Source of the DNA: Bacteroidales bacterium
Lineage (GTDB): Bacteria; Bacteroidota; Bacteroidia; Bacteroidales; UBA932
Assembly: GCA_012522855.1 (NCBI GenBank)
Contig: JAAYJQ010000010.1
Location: forward strand, 62,001 to 126,000
DNA: 64,000 nucleotides
Direction: 5' to 3'
Shown: positions 35,128-43,507 of the stretch, piece by piece
Layout of the letters: every line of letters starts with the position of its first letter
Position numbering within the stretch: position 1 is the first letter of the stretch
Program-made: the position numbers and the translations under genes
The notes under the pieces: model-generated
Seen by the model: only the letters and a program-made list of their open reading frames with translations
What the model was told of the DNA's origin: nothing
The model's database searches: none

Positions 35128-35853
35128 TCATTCTACAATCCTGTACACTTCTTCAAAGGGTACTCTAAACCGTTCTCTCCGAATTCCAGACGTCCCTTTT
35201 CTGATTCCGCAGGGAATGACCATATTGATTTCGGCACTGCAGGGCAGTTTGAGCAACTTTTTAACCCTACGGCTGTCAAATCCTTCCAGCGGACAGGTAT
35301 CGTAACCGATTTCCGCCATGGCGATCATAAAAGTTTGCGCCGCCAAACCGCAGGTTTTATGCACGACCACGCGCATATCACTTTCTGAAATGGATGTTGT
35401 CATTGGACGGAATAGACTGACGGATGTGGCGAGGATCTTCCTGAAAACCCCGAGGAGTCCGAAAAATCGGCTGTATATAAACGGCATCAAGCGATTGTAG
35501 TACAATTGACGTTGATTCCACCGACTTTTTTCCTGTGGAGTATTGCGAGCGGTATTCTCTTTTTCAAATTCCAAAATAGCCTTTGAGCGTTTGCGGTGTA
35601 AATCGCGGCGCGTTACGAACACGACAATTTGTTTCGCTGTTTCGGTTGCTTTTTGGTCCAGACAAGCATGAGATATTTTTTTCAGCATCTCAGGGTCGGT
35701 GATGTGATAAAATTCCCACAGTTGCATATTGGAACTGTTCGGTGCAAGCGTCGCCAATTCGATACAGTGCTTTACCTTTTCCGTGTCAAGATCTTTGGCT
35801 TCATCGAAGTCACGGACTGAGCGCCGATATTCGAGGATTTCTTGTAATGTCAT
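35128..35853 (-). CDS. Nitroreductase-family flavoprotein
   Basis: A 241-residue protein with the nitroreductase N-terminal signature EILEYRRSVRDFD and LATLAPNSSNMQLWEFYHI, and the C-terminal QTFMIAMAEIGYDTCPLEGFD cofactor-binding region. These enzymes use FMN and NAD(P)H to reduce nitro groups, quinones or related acceptors in the cytoplasm. A central insertion (about 95-150, rich in basic and aromatic residues) makes it longer than the usual 190-220. It lies between the lipase-like gene (6 bp) and the helical protein gene (12 bp). Confidence 0.88.
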   Translation of the reverse strand: MTLQEILEYRRSVRDFDEAKDLDTEKVKHCIELATLAPNSSNMQLWEFYHITDPEMLKKISHACLDQKATETAKQIVVFVTRRDLHRKRSKAILEFEKENTARNTPQEKSRWNQRQLYYNRLMPFIYSRFFGLLGVFRKILATSVSLFRPMTTSISESDMRVVVHKTCGLAAQTFMIAMAEIGYDTCPLEGFDSRRVKKLLKLPCSAEINMVIPCGIRKGTSGIRRERFRVPFEEVYRIVE

Positions 35854-35865
35854 TTTATTTATTTT

Positions 35866-36324
35866 TTAAGGTTGATAAATTATTTTTTTCAATAATTGCT
35901 CTGCTTTCTTTTTTGTTGCGTTTCTCTCCGATTTCGTTGCATTCTCTATAAATGTCATAACGGATTGGTCATTTTTAATGTCTGAAACAAACGGCTTGAT
36001 CGCTTCCAAAACTTTTTCTGTCGCAATGTTTTTACACGCATCGGTTTCAAACTTGTCATGAGGGATTGAAATTAATTCTTTGATAATCAAATCCTTTAAG
36101 TTCGGTTTGTTTTGATAAATCAGTCCCGGAGCAAAAATAGCATGATTGCATGTAATTAACATACCTCCGTGAAGCATTTGAATCAAATCTGACATTAGAC
36201 CTTCTACTCTATTGTCTTTATCTACCGCTGACAGATAACCGATTTTCAACAATTCCTTCGCAAATCTGTATTTTACTTTCGGATTTTGAGAATTCAATTT
36301 ATCAAGGTCTGTTTTTGTAATCAT
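35866..36324 (-). CDS. Small helical-repeat protein, unknown function
   Basis: A 152-residue, Lys/Ile/Asn-rich protein predicted all-helical, with no signal peptide. The sequence KVKYRFAKELLKIGYLSAVDKDNRVEGLMSDLIQMLHGG resembles a HEAT-like start, but I cannot assign a family with confidence. It heads the transcript into the nitroreductase and lipase-like genes, and a pseudogene fragment lies just upstream. Confidence 0.6.
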   Translation of the reverse strand: MITKTDLDKLNSQNPKVKYRFAKELLKIGYLSAVDKDNRVEGLMSDLIQMLHGGMLITCNHAIFAPGLIYQNKPNLKDLIIKELISIPHDKFETDACKNIATEKVLEAIKPFVSDIKNDQSVMTFIENATKSERNATKKKAEQLLKKIIYQP

Positions 36325-36344
36325 CAGTTGCCCTTCAAATAGAT

Positions 36345-36659
36345 TTAGGAGCAGGTAATTCGTCGTTTTAAAATTTGTAGAACCAATGAAATCATTGTCC
36401 TGAATGAAAGGTCATTGTATGCCAACTGATTTACGGTTCCGGCGATATAAATATTCTCTTCCGGACTGTAATATACCAAAGCGCCTGAAAGTCCCGAGTG
36501 TCCGATAAAGTAGGGAACTGCACCTGTAGGGTTAAAAATCCAAGGGAGTTTGAATAGATGAATGCCGGCGGGAACAATTTCCCCGTAACAATTATCCAGC
36601 GGAGCGGTGCCAGAAACGCTCTTACGCCTGATTTTGTTAATTTTTCTTCCATACTTCAA
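36345..36659 (-). pseudogene. Chimeric remnant: thioesterase-like 5' end joined to a serine beta-lactamase-like 3' end
   Basis: The 3' two-thirds reads FIGHSGLSGALVYYSPEENIYIAGTVNQ, the C-terminal block of beta-lactamase-family serine hydrolases (HSG stands in for KTG). The rest of the usual ~350-residue protein, including SxxK and YxN, is absent. The 5' end begins with ATGGAAGAAAA like the FlK-type thioesterase at 27952 and carries the same upstream sequence, but then needs a one-base frame change to enter the lactamase frame. It is therefore a recombination scar rather than a working gene. Confidence 0.65.
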
Positions 36660-36694
36660 AGATAATGAATCCGATCTAAGAAATCATATTCAAG
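36641..36694 (-). repeat. Right copy of the ~54-bp dispersed repeat
   Basis: It matches 27941-27994 in order and orientation (TTTTCTTCCAT, AAAGATA, TGAATCC, ATATTCAAG) and includes a perfect TATCTTTG -7 box on the minus strand at 36657-36664. Beyond it, 36695-36855 has only a short open stretch on the plus strand ending in EKRPLESFLLK, with no recognisable start or family. Confidence 0.6.
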
Positions 36695-36893
36695 ACCACC
36701 TGCCATCAGCAACCAGAAAAGATCGCGACAGGTGGTTCGGCACGCAGAAGGAGCGCTACTCGCTGCGAAGGGTCAAGGCTGGGATAGCCGAAAGCCAAGA
36801 GGTACAAGCGGCGCAGAGAGAGAAACGGCCATTAGAATCATTCCTCTTAAAGTAAAACGATAAATATTAGAGATCTGGATTATGGTCTGAACG

Positions 36894-36913
36894 TATGTAG
36901 AACGTTTTACATA
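36894..36913. promoter_or_regulatory. LacI-type palindromic operator upstream of the LacI-oxidoreductase fusion
   Basis: TATGTAGAACGTTTTACATA is a 20-bp palindrome with a single mismatched pair, centred on CG. LacI/GalR-family proteins characteristically bind even palindromes with a central CG step (AACGTT core). It lies 47 bp upstream of the ATG of the fusion gene, in the right place for autoregulation of the 36961-43507 operon. Confidence 0.7.
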
Positions 36914-36960
36914 ATCATCTTCGCCTTTTTCTAAAAATTTATGGATAATATTGCATTGAA

Positions 36961-39804
36961 ATGAAAAAGGTAGTATCAAATACCGTCACGATTCGTGATG
37001 TTGCAGAAGCAGCGGGCGTTTCAATATCTCTTGTGTCTTTCGTGCTGAATGCCAAACGCGGACCCAAGGGGGAATATATTTGCTCCGCATCTCAGGAAAC
37101 AGCGGAAAAGATAGTGGCAGCTGCCAAAAAGCTTGGATATCGCAAGAATATGGCAGCTTCTTCTCTTCGTTCGGGATACAGCAAGACACTTGGAATAATT
37201 GTCGCTGACATTGCCAACACTTTCTTCAGCGACATATGCCGCCATCTTGAAAACATCTCTGCCCAAGCAGGTTATCTTTCAATCTTCGGGTCTACTGACG
37301 ACAACCCCGAAAAAATGTCTCAACTCATCAACAAGTTCATTGCATCCGGCGTTGATGGACTCATTGTGGCTCCTTGCGCTCACACCGAACAACAGATTTC
37401 TGAAATAGCTGCCAATGTTGTCCCTGTTGTTTTGATTGATCGGGATTTGGCAAGCGCGAAGGGCGTGGGACGAGTGATGATGGATAACGAGAATGCCGGA
37501 AGGCAAGCGACCCGGCACCTGATCGGCAATGGTCACAAGAAGATTGAAATGATCCGTTATCAGACTGACATTCCGACTATTCTAAAGCGTTTTCAGGGCT
37601 ATAAAGATGAGATGTTTGACAATGGTCTCGGCCAGTATGTCAAAGATAATATCATCAGGAAAGAATCCGTCGACGAAGGGATGATTGATGCTGTAAGGGA
37701 AGCGCGGGAGAGAGGTGTGAATGCCCTGATTTTCCCTTCCAATCTGCTGACAATAAAAGGTATTGCAGCAATCAACAACCTGGGGTACAAGATTCCTGAC
37801 GATTTTGCAGTCGTCGGTTTTGATCAGGGAGACAATGCTGAAATATACAATCCAAAACTGTCCTATGTATATCAGCCGACAAAACTTGTCGCGCAGCATT
37901 CATTTGAAATGCTGCACAATATGATAACCGGACAGCAAGGCAGTATGTGCAAGACAATAGCTCCAAAATTTGTATTGGGTTTATCTTCTGCCTCATCACA
38001 AAGTGGCAGAACCGGCTCAATCTTGCTGTGCGGATCGTCCTTTGATAATCTGGGAGGATGGATTTCCGACTCTCAATTCATGGATGTGATGGGGTCCAGT
38101 TATCTGCTGGCCCACGGATTGGGCAAGCCTGTTGACGATGCCTCTACTTCATTCTTCGTTGAGAAAGAAGGCGAGTATCACATTTATGTCAGGACAAGGA
38201 ACTGGACTGCATATTGGTCGGATTCCGCTCCCGGCATTTTTAATTTGTCGATTGACTCTGTCCCCATTGAAAACACATTTGGTTCCGGTTCTGCGGAATG
38301 GAACTGGCAGGAAGGGGGAACCGTGCATCTTTCAAAAGGCAATCACATTATTTCCGTACATGACCTGACCGGCTTTGAAGGTCGTTTCGACTCGATTCTG
38401 CTGACGCTGCATCCCGGTGCTCCGGTTGAGGATATCAATACCTTGAGAAAACGTCTGCTGGATATTCCGGTTCTTCCGGAAGATAAGGGAACCTTTGATT
38501 TTGTTGTTGCGGGAGGAGGTGTTGCCGGTATGTGCGCTGCTCTGTCCGCCGCAAGACTCGGACATAAAGTTGCCTTGATTCAGGACAGAAAGGTCCTTGG
38601 CGGCAACAATTCGTCCGAGGTCAGGGTTGGGCTTGGAGGCCGGATCAATATAGGTCCTTTCCCCGCTCTCGGATATCTGTTGAATGAGTTTGCACCGTCA
38701 AGAAAGGGTAATGCAAGGCCTGCCGACATTTATGAGGACGAAAAGAAACTTGATATTATACTGAAAGAAAAAAACATTTCACTTTTCCTTGGATATAAAG
38801 TGTCTTCTGTCGACAAATCTGACTCCAGCATAATCAGCAGCGTAATTGCTACAAATGTTGATGATTACAGGACCATAAAAGTGTCGGGTCACTTCTTCGC
38901 GGACTGTACGGGCGATGCTACTCTCGGCGTGCTGGCAGGAGCGGAATGGTCAATGGGCAGGGAGGCAAAAAGCGAATATGACGAGCCGTCAGCCCCTGAA
39001 ACTGCAGATGGAATCACCTTGGGAGCCTCGGTACTATGGTATTCCGAAGAAGAAAATGAAAAGCAGATTTTCCCGGATATTGATTGGGGGCTCAAGATAG
39101 ATGAGGATACGGTGCAGAAGGTCAGACGTGGACAATGGTATTGGGAGGTCGGAATGAAGGATGACCAAATTGCGGATGCTGAAAAGATACGTGATTATGG
39201 AATGTATGTGGCTTATTCGAACTGGGCATATATCAAAAACCATTCATCTTTCAAAGGGGAATATGACAAAACTGCTTTGAAGTGGCTGTCTTTCTATGCC
39301 GGAAAACGCGAGAGCCGTCGCCTTATCGGCGAATTTGTGCTGAAAGAGCAGGATTTGAGGAACTTTACCATATATGACGACGGCTGCGTTTCCACATCTT
39401 GGTACATTGACAATCACGAACCCGATCCTGAAAATCAGAAGCGCTTCAAAGATCCATGGCTGAGCCGAGGCTGCCTGGCTCCTCTTGATTTCTATCCTAT
39501 TCCTTTCCGCTGCTTTTACAGCAAGAACGTCCTCAATTTGTTCATGGCCGGCAGGAATATTTCTGTCAGCCATCTGGCTCTTGGCACAACAAGGGTGATG
39601 AGAACATGTGCAATGATGGGAGAGGTCGTGGGCATGGCATGCTCTGTCTGTCTGAAAAACAACATTCTGCCATCGAAGATTGTGCCCTCGTTCTTTGATG
39701 AACTTAAGGCTTTGATGAAAAAGGGTGTCGGTGACCCGAACAAACCTTATACTCAAATATATACCCTGATTGATACAACCGCTGTCAGAAGCGAAGATTG
39801 CTGA
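36961..39804 (+). CDS. LacI-family repressor fused to an FAD-dependent oxidoreductase
   Basis: A single 947-residue chain. Residues 9-33 (TIRDVAEAAGVSISLVSFVLNAK in outline) are a LacI helix-turn-helix. About 68-345 is a complete periplasmic-binding-protein effector domain, ending at the usual LacI C-terminus (FVLGLSSAS). About 355-485 is a beta-rich domain (FDNLGGWISDSQFMDVMG, YLLAHGLGKPV, HDLTGF) that I know as the N-terminal accessory part of some exported FAD oxidoreductases. About 510-947 is an FAD_oxidored (PF12831-like) domain: FDFVVAGGGVAGMCAALSAA dinucleotide fold, LGGNNSSEVRVGLGGR, ADCTGDATLGVLAGAEW and MAGRNISVSHLALGTTRVM. There is no signal peptide, as expected for a DNA-binding protein, although the homologous oxidoreductases are usually exported. 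The symporter starts 3 bp later. It presumably senses and oxidises the same small molecule; this is inference. Confidence 0.85.
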   Translation: MKKVVSNTVTIRDVAEAAGVSISLVSFVLNAKRGPKGEYICSASQETAEKIVAAAKKLGYRKNMAASSLRSGYSKTLGIIVADIANTFFSDICRHLENISAQAGYLSIFGSTDDNPEKMSQLINKFIASGVDGLIVAPCAHTEQQISEIAANVVPVVLIDRDLASAKGVGRVMMDNENAGRQATRHLIGNGHKKIEMIRYQTDIPTILKRFQGYKDEMFDNGLGQYVKDNIIRKESVDEGMIDAVREARERGVNALIFPSNLLTIKGIAAINNLGYKIPDDFAVVGFDQGDNAEIYNPKLSYVYQPTKLVAQHSFEMLHNMITGQQGSMCKTIAPKFVLGLSSASSQSGRTGSILLCGSSFDNLGGWISDSQFMDVMGSSYLLAHGLGKPVDDASTSFFVEKEGEYHIYVRTRNWTAYWSDSAPGIFNLSIDSVPIENTFGSGSAEWNWQEGGTVHLSKGNHIISVHDLTGFEGRFDSILLTLHPGAPVEDINTLRKRLLDIPVLPEDKGTFDFVVAGGGVAGMCAALSAARLGHKVALIQDRKVLGGNNSSEVRVGLGGRINIGPFPALGYLLNEFAPSRKGNARPADIYEDEKKLDIILKEKNISLFLGYKVSSVDKSDSSIISSVIATNVDDYRTIKVSGHFFADCTGDATLGVLAGAEWSMGREAKSEYDEPSAPETADGITLGASVLWYSEEENEKQIFPDIDWGLKIDEDTVQKVRRGQWYWEVGMKDDQIADAEKIRDYGMYVAYSNWAYIKNHSSFKGEYDKTALKWLSFYAGKRESRRLIGEFVLKEQDLRNFTIYDDGCVSTSWYIDNHEPDPENQKRFKDPWLSRGCLAPLDFYPIPFRCFYSKNVLNLFMAGRNISVSHLALGTTRVMRTCAMMGEVVGMACSVCLKNNILPSKIVPSFFDELKALMKKGVGDPNKPYTQIYTLIDTTAVRSEDC

Positions 39805-39807
39805 GTT

Positions 39808-41394
39808 ATGGACCTCATTGACTGGATACTGATTGCCCTATTCTTAATAACCCTCACGTCAATAGGCGCGTTCTTCTCAAACAAGAACAAAAATATTGGA
39901 GATTATTTCGTCGCAGGTCGCTCTATGCCGGGCTGGCTGGTTGCTCTGGCTGCGACAGGAACCTCCATCAGCGCAGGAACTTTTGTCGGATCTCCTGAAC
40001 TTGGTTTCAATACGAACATCACCTTCATCATGAGTTGTGTCGGAGCTGTAATCGGAGGTGTCTTTGTGGCCTGGCTTGCTTTGCCCAAGTTATACAATGC
40101 AAATACAATAACCATATACGGCTATATCGGTGATAGATATGGAGAGACAGCAAAGCGTTCGACCAGCGTGATGTTTCTTCTGGGCCAATTGTTCACTTCC
40201 GGCTCACGCCTGTTTATTGCCGCCATAGCCATTTCCGTAATCTGTTTCGGTGGAATTGATTTCCAGTTCATCGTATGGTCCATCATCATTCTCGGTGTTG
40301 TCAGCACAATCTATACAATGTGTGGAGGCATCAAGGGCCTGATATATATTGATGCTCTTCAGATTCTCCTGGTTTTCGGAACAGGAATCTTCGCCCTGGT
40401 AATGCTGTTCAATTCACTGGATATGAGTCTGTCCGATATCATCGGAAAACTGCACAATGGAATGGTGAAATTGCCTCAACAGGACGCGTATGCAATGGCC
40501 GCAGACGGCACATTCACCGGCTGGACGCAGGGAAACAAGTTGCTGCTTGCCGATCCCACATTTGATTTTACAAGGCCGTACAATCTGATAGGCGCATTGT
40601 TCGCGTATGCAATCTTCAAATTTGCGCAGTTCAGCACCGATCATGAATTTGTTCAGAGACAATTGACTTGTCAGAGCGTGCGGAAGGCCGGATCTTCACT
40701 GGTGGTTTCGCAGTTGATGGCAATTCCTATTGTATTCGTTTTTCTGGCAATCGGGCTTCTTCTTTTCATCAATTACAGCAGCGATCCTGAACTGGGAGCC
40801 GCTTCCGGATTCTTCTCCGACGCGAGAGACGTTTTCCCGCAGTATATTAAAAATTGCATTCCGACAGGAGCCAGAGGGCTTATGATTATCGGTTTGATTG
40901 CCGCGGCGCTTTCAAGCTTCAACTCGGCAATCAATGCCATGGCTTCCAGTTTCGTGACAGACCTGTTTCTTCCGATACGAAAGCAGAGAGGAAAAGAGAT
41001 AAAGGAGAATGCCGAGCAGATTTCATCGTCTAGAAAAATGTCTGCTCTTATGGGAGGCGCTCTGACTGCCTTTGCCATCCTCACTGCGGTGATGCAACAG
41101 GCGTCCGGACTCAATCTCGTAGATTTTGCTACAGGTGTGATGTGCTTCTCTTATGCGGGAATGCTTGGCGTCTTCGTCACGGCGATTTACACCAAACGCG
41201 GAAATACAAAGAGTGTGATTGCCGCCCTTGTCGTGGGGCTGCTGGTTGTGCTTCTGATGCAGCCATATATCATGAACCCCCTCACTACTGCCCTGTTCGG
41301 CCACAAGGTAGTCATTGCCTGGCCCTGGTGGGCTCCGATCGGAGGTCTTGTAAGTACGGCTGTATGTATGCTGGGAAAGAAAGAAGAAAAATAG
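39808..41394 (+). CDS. Sodium:solute symporter (SSS family)
   Basis: A 528-residue protein with about 13-14 membrane helices (first helix WILIALFLITLTSIGAFF). DYFVAGRSMPGWLVALAATGTSISAGTFVG matches the SSS signature around the sodium and substrate sites, and GLIAAALSSFNSAINAMASS matches the sodium-2-site helix. SSS members import sugars, polyols including myo-inositol, sialic acid or amino acids; specificity is not readable here. It begins 3 bp after the LacI-oxidoreductase gene and lies 55 bp upstream of the phosphatase gene, indicating one operon. Confidence 0.92.
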   Translation: MDLIDWILIALFLITLTSIGAFFSNKNKNIGDYFVAGRSMPGWLVALAATGTSISAGTFVGSPELGFNTNITFIMSCVGAVIGGVFVAWLALPKLYNANTITIYGYIGDRYGETAKRSTSVMFLLGQLFTSGSRLFIAAIAISVICFGGIDFQFIVWSIIILGVVSTIYTMCGGIKGLIYIDALQILLVFGTGIFALVMLFNSLDMSLSDIIGKLHNGMVKLPQQDAYAMAADGTFTGWTQGNKLLLADPTFDFTRPYNLIGALFAYAIFKFAQFSTDHEFVQRQLTCQSVRKAGSSLVVSQLMAIPIVFVFLAIGLLLFINYSSDPELGAASGFFSDARDVFPQYIKNCIPTGARGLMIIGLIAAALSSFNSAINAMASSFVTDLFLPIRKQRGKEIKENAEQISSSRKMSALMGGALTAFAILTAVMQQASGLNLVDFATGVMCFSYAGMLGVFVTAIYTKRGNTKSVIAALVVGLLVVLLMQPYIMNPLTTALFGHKVVIAWPWWAPIGGLVSTAVCMLGKKEEK

Positions 41395-41449
41395 ACAAGC
41401 GCTCCAGCACGGACTATTGTTTTTGTAAGTACCTGAAAACTATAGAAAT

Positions 41450-43507
41450 ATGAATTGTTTTAACTTGGTGAAGAAGATTCTCATTTCATTATATGCGATG
41501 CTGCTGTCCGCCGTCTTGCTTGCGCAGGGGTGGACGGCAGGCGTCAGCAACATGTATGCTGCTCCAAAGGAGGAAAAACTCGCCGTTCCCGATGGCTACA
41601 GGCCCTGGGTAATCAGTCATTACGGACGTCACGGAGCGAGGTTCCTTACCTCGGCCGATCAGTACGATATCGTTTATGATGCTTTTGCATACGAAGAGGC
41701 CAAGGGTAATCTGACGGAATATGGAGAGAAGGTATATGACAAACTGCTTTCAATCCACAAGAATTTCGAAGGCAATGCCGGTGCTTTGACTCAGAAGGGA
41801 GAGCGGCAACAGCGGCAGATTGCCAAAAGAATGAAGAAGCGTTTTCGCTCGATCTTCAAAACCCATCCGCAAATTTCGGCCTCCTCAAGCATCACGCCCC
41901 GATGCATCCACAGTATGCAAGCCTTCTGTGATGCACTTGGCGGAGATATTGAAATGCGCGCCGACACGGCTGATCTGAGAGTTCTCAATCCCTTTGCCTG
42001 CCTTGCGCCTTGCGACCAACAAAACCTGTCTTCGGAGGCATCCTGGCAGCCTTATTTCCGGGCCTATTGCGATTCTTTGATGGACACGGTTCCTTTCGAA
42101 ATGAAACTCTTCAAAAGTGGATATTCTTGCAGTTCAATTCCAATAGGGACTTTTGAAGCAAGGCTCTTCAGTATTATCAATAATCTTCCCTGTCTCGATT
42201 TCAAGGCTCCGTCGTTTGCCGGACTCTTCTCTGAAACGGAAACGCAACTTCTTTGGGAAATGGACAACATCAACTGTTTCCATCAGGCTTCAGCGGGTTT
42301 CCCGGGCAATGACAGACGTTATGCCGTTTGCTATCCATTGCTTGAGGAAATGATCATGACCTCCGATGCCGACATCAAGATCGCCGGACCTTCAGTGCGC
42401 TTGAGATTCGGACATGATATGACACTTAACGGCCTTCTGACTTTGATGGAAATTGAAGGCTGGAATAAAAAAGCCGGCTCGTATGCCGGAATAAAGGAAG
42501 TTTTCAAGAATTGGAGGATGCCGATGGCGGGAAATATCCAGATGATTCTATTCAGAAGCGAAGAGGATGGCAAACAGCCGCTGGTACGCTTCTATCTTCA
42601 TGAAAAAGCAATCGAGCTGCCGCTCACAGCCGTGGGGGACAGACTATATAAATGGGGGGATTTCAAGGATTATTACCTTGGCAGAGTTGCAACAGCCTTT
42701 CGCATTATGGCCCAACCTGCCTGCAATTTCCTCTTCAATATTGAAAAAGAATACAACGGCCGTCCAATGCAGTCATTCTCTATTTTGAATGACGTTGTGT
42801 ATGTAGGATATGATTCCGGCTTGTGCCGTACCTACGATTATTTGACAGGCAGAAAAATTGCGGAATTCCCTTTTGGTTGCCAGATCACTTCGAACCATTG
42901 CGGTAATCTGAATTTCCACGACTCTCTACTCTATGTGTCCGGAGATCTGACAAATACCGCCTGTTATGTGGAAAGCGTAACACCGGAGGGGACCCGTATT
43001 GTCCAGACAATCCATTTCCGCCTTTCCGGTGATTATGGCGGATCGCAGGCTGTCATTGATTCCGAGCGGGGTGTCATTGTATATATGAGGAGAGAGATTA
43101 AACAAATTAATGCCTCCGGCAACCGCTTCTTTATTTCTGAATTTCCACTGCCGAAAGTATCGGAAGGAGATATTACATATCGGGATTCCGATGCTGTCAG
43201 GACTTTCTCCTTGGAAAAATATTTCCCCATATATCAAGGAGCAAGCATAAGTGACGGCAAACTCTATCAATCTTTCGGAGGAACTCCTCGCAACCCTTCG
43301 TCCGAGGGTACAGGATTTGCTGTTTTTGACTTGCGTGACGGTCGTCTGCTCGATGTTGTCCGAGTCCCTTTCAACATGGAACCGCAATCTATTTTGACGT
43401 ACAAAGGCCGTATTTTGATGAATTTCAGTGGATGCGGGCTTTATGAAGTTATCAACTCCTTACACGTCCAATGTGATGCACGAATTCGATTCCAGGGGAG
43501 AATTTAA
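41450..43507 (+). CDS. Histidine acid phosphatase (phytase/MINPP type) with a C-terminal extra domain
   Basis: A 685-residue secreted protein with a signal peptide (about 1-26, ending LLAQ). The catalytic RHGxR motif of branch-2 histidine phosphatases is present: R60, H61, G62, R64 in YGRHGARF. The proton-donor HD is at H322-D323 in RFGHDMTLNG. This combination (HD rather than HAE) fits multiple inositol polyphosphate phosphatases and related phytases, which remove phosphates from inositol phosphates. About 410-685 is an additional beta-rich region (IEKEYNGRPMQSFSILNDVVYVGYDSG onwards) that looks like a small propeller; I do not recognise it. Its last 56 bp overlap the convergent GH27 gene. 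Confidence 0.85.
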   Translation: MNCFNLVKKILISLYAMLLSAVLLAQGWTAGVSNMYAAPKEEKLAVPDGYRPWVISHYGRHGARFLTSADQYDIVYDAFAYEEAKGNLTEYGEKVYDKLLSIHKNFEGNAGALTQKGERQQRQIAKRMKKRFRSIFKTHPQISASSSITPRCIHSMQAFCDALGGDIEMRADTADLRVLNPFACLAPCDQQNLSSEASWQPYFRAYCDSLMDTVPFEMKLFKSGYSCSSIPIGTFEARLFSIINNLPCLDFKAPSFAGLFSETETQLLWEMDNINCFHQASAGFPGNDRRYAVCYPLLEEMIMTSDADIKIAGPSVRLRFGHDMTLNGLLTLMEIEGWNKKAGSYAGIKEVFKNWRMPMAGNIQMILFRSEEDGKQPLVRFYLHEKAIELPLTAVGDRLYKWGDFKDYYLGRVATAFRIMAQPACNFLFNIEKEYNGRPMQSFSILNDVVYVGYDSGLCRTYDYLTGRKIAEFPFGCQITSNHCGNLNFHDSLLYVSGDLTNTACYVESVTPEGTRIVQTIHFRLSGDYGGSQAVIDSERGVIVYMRREIKQINASGNRFFISEFPLPKVSEGDITYRDSDAVRTFSLEKYFPIYQGASISDGKLYQSFGGTPRNPSSEGTGFAVFDLRDGRLLDVVRVPFNMEPQSILTYKGRILMNFSGCGLYEVINSLHVQCDARIRFQGRI

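Noticed and set aside
36961-39804. The fusion as two separate genes with an internal start
   Set aside because: No in-frame ATG lies between the LacI C-terminus and the conserved start of the accessory domain, and the first Met afterwards (in QFMDVMG) is inside that domain. The single-chain reading is preferred, though confirmation by reads would be useful.
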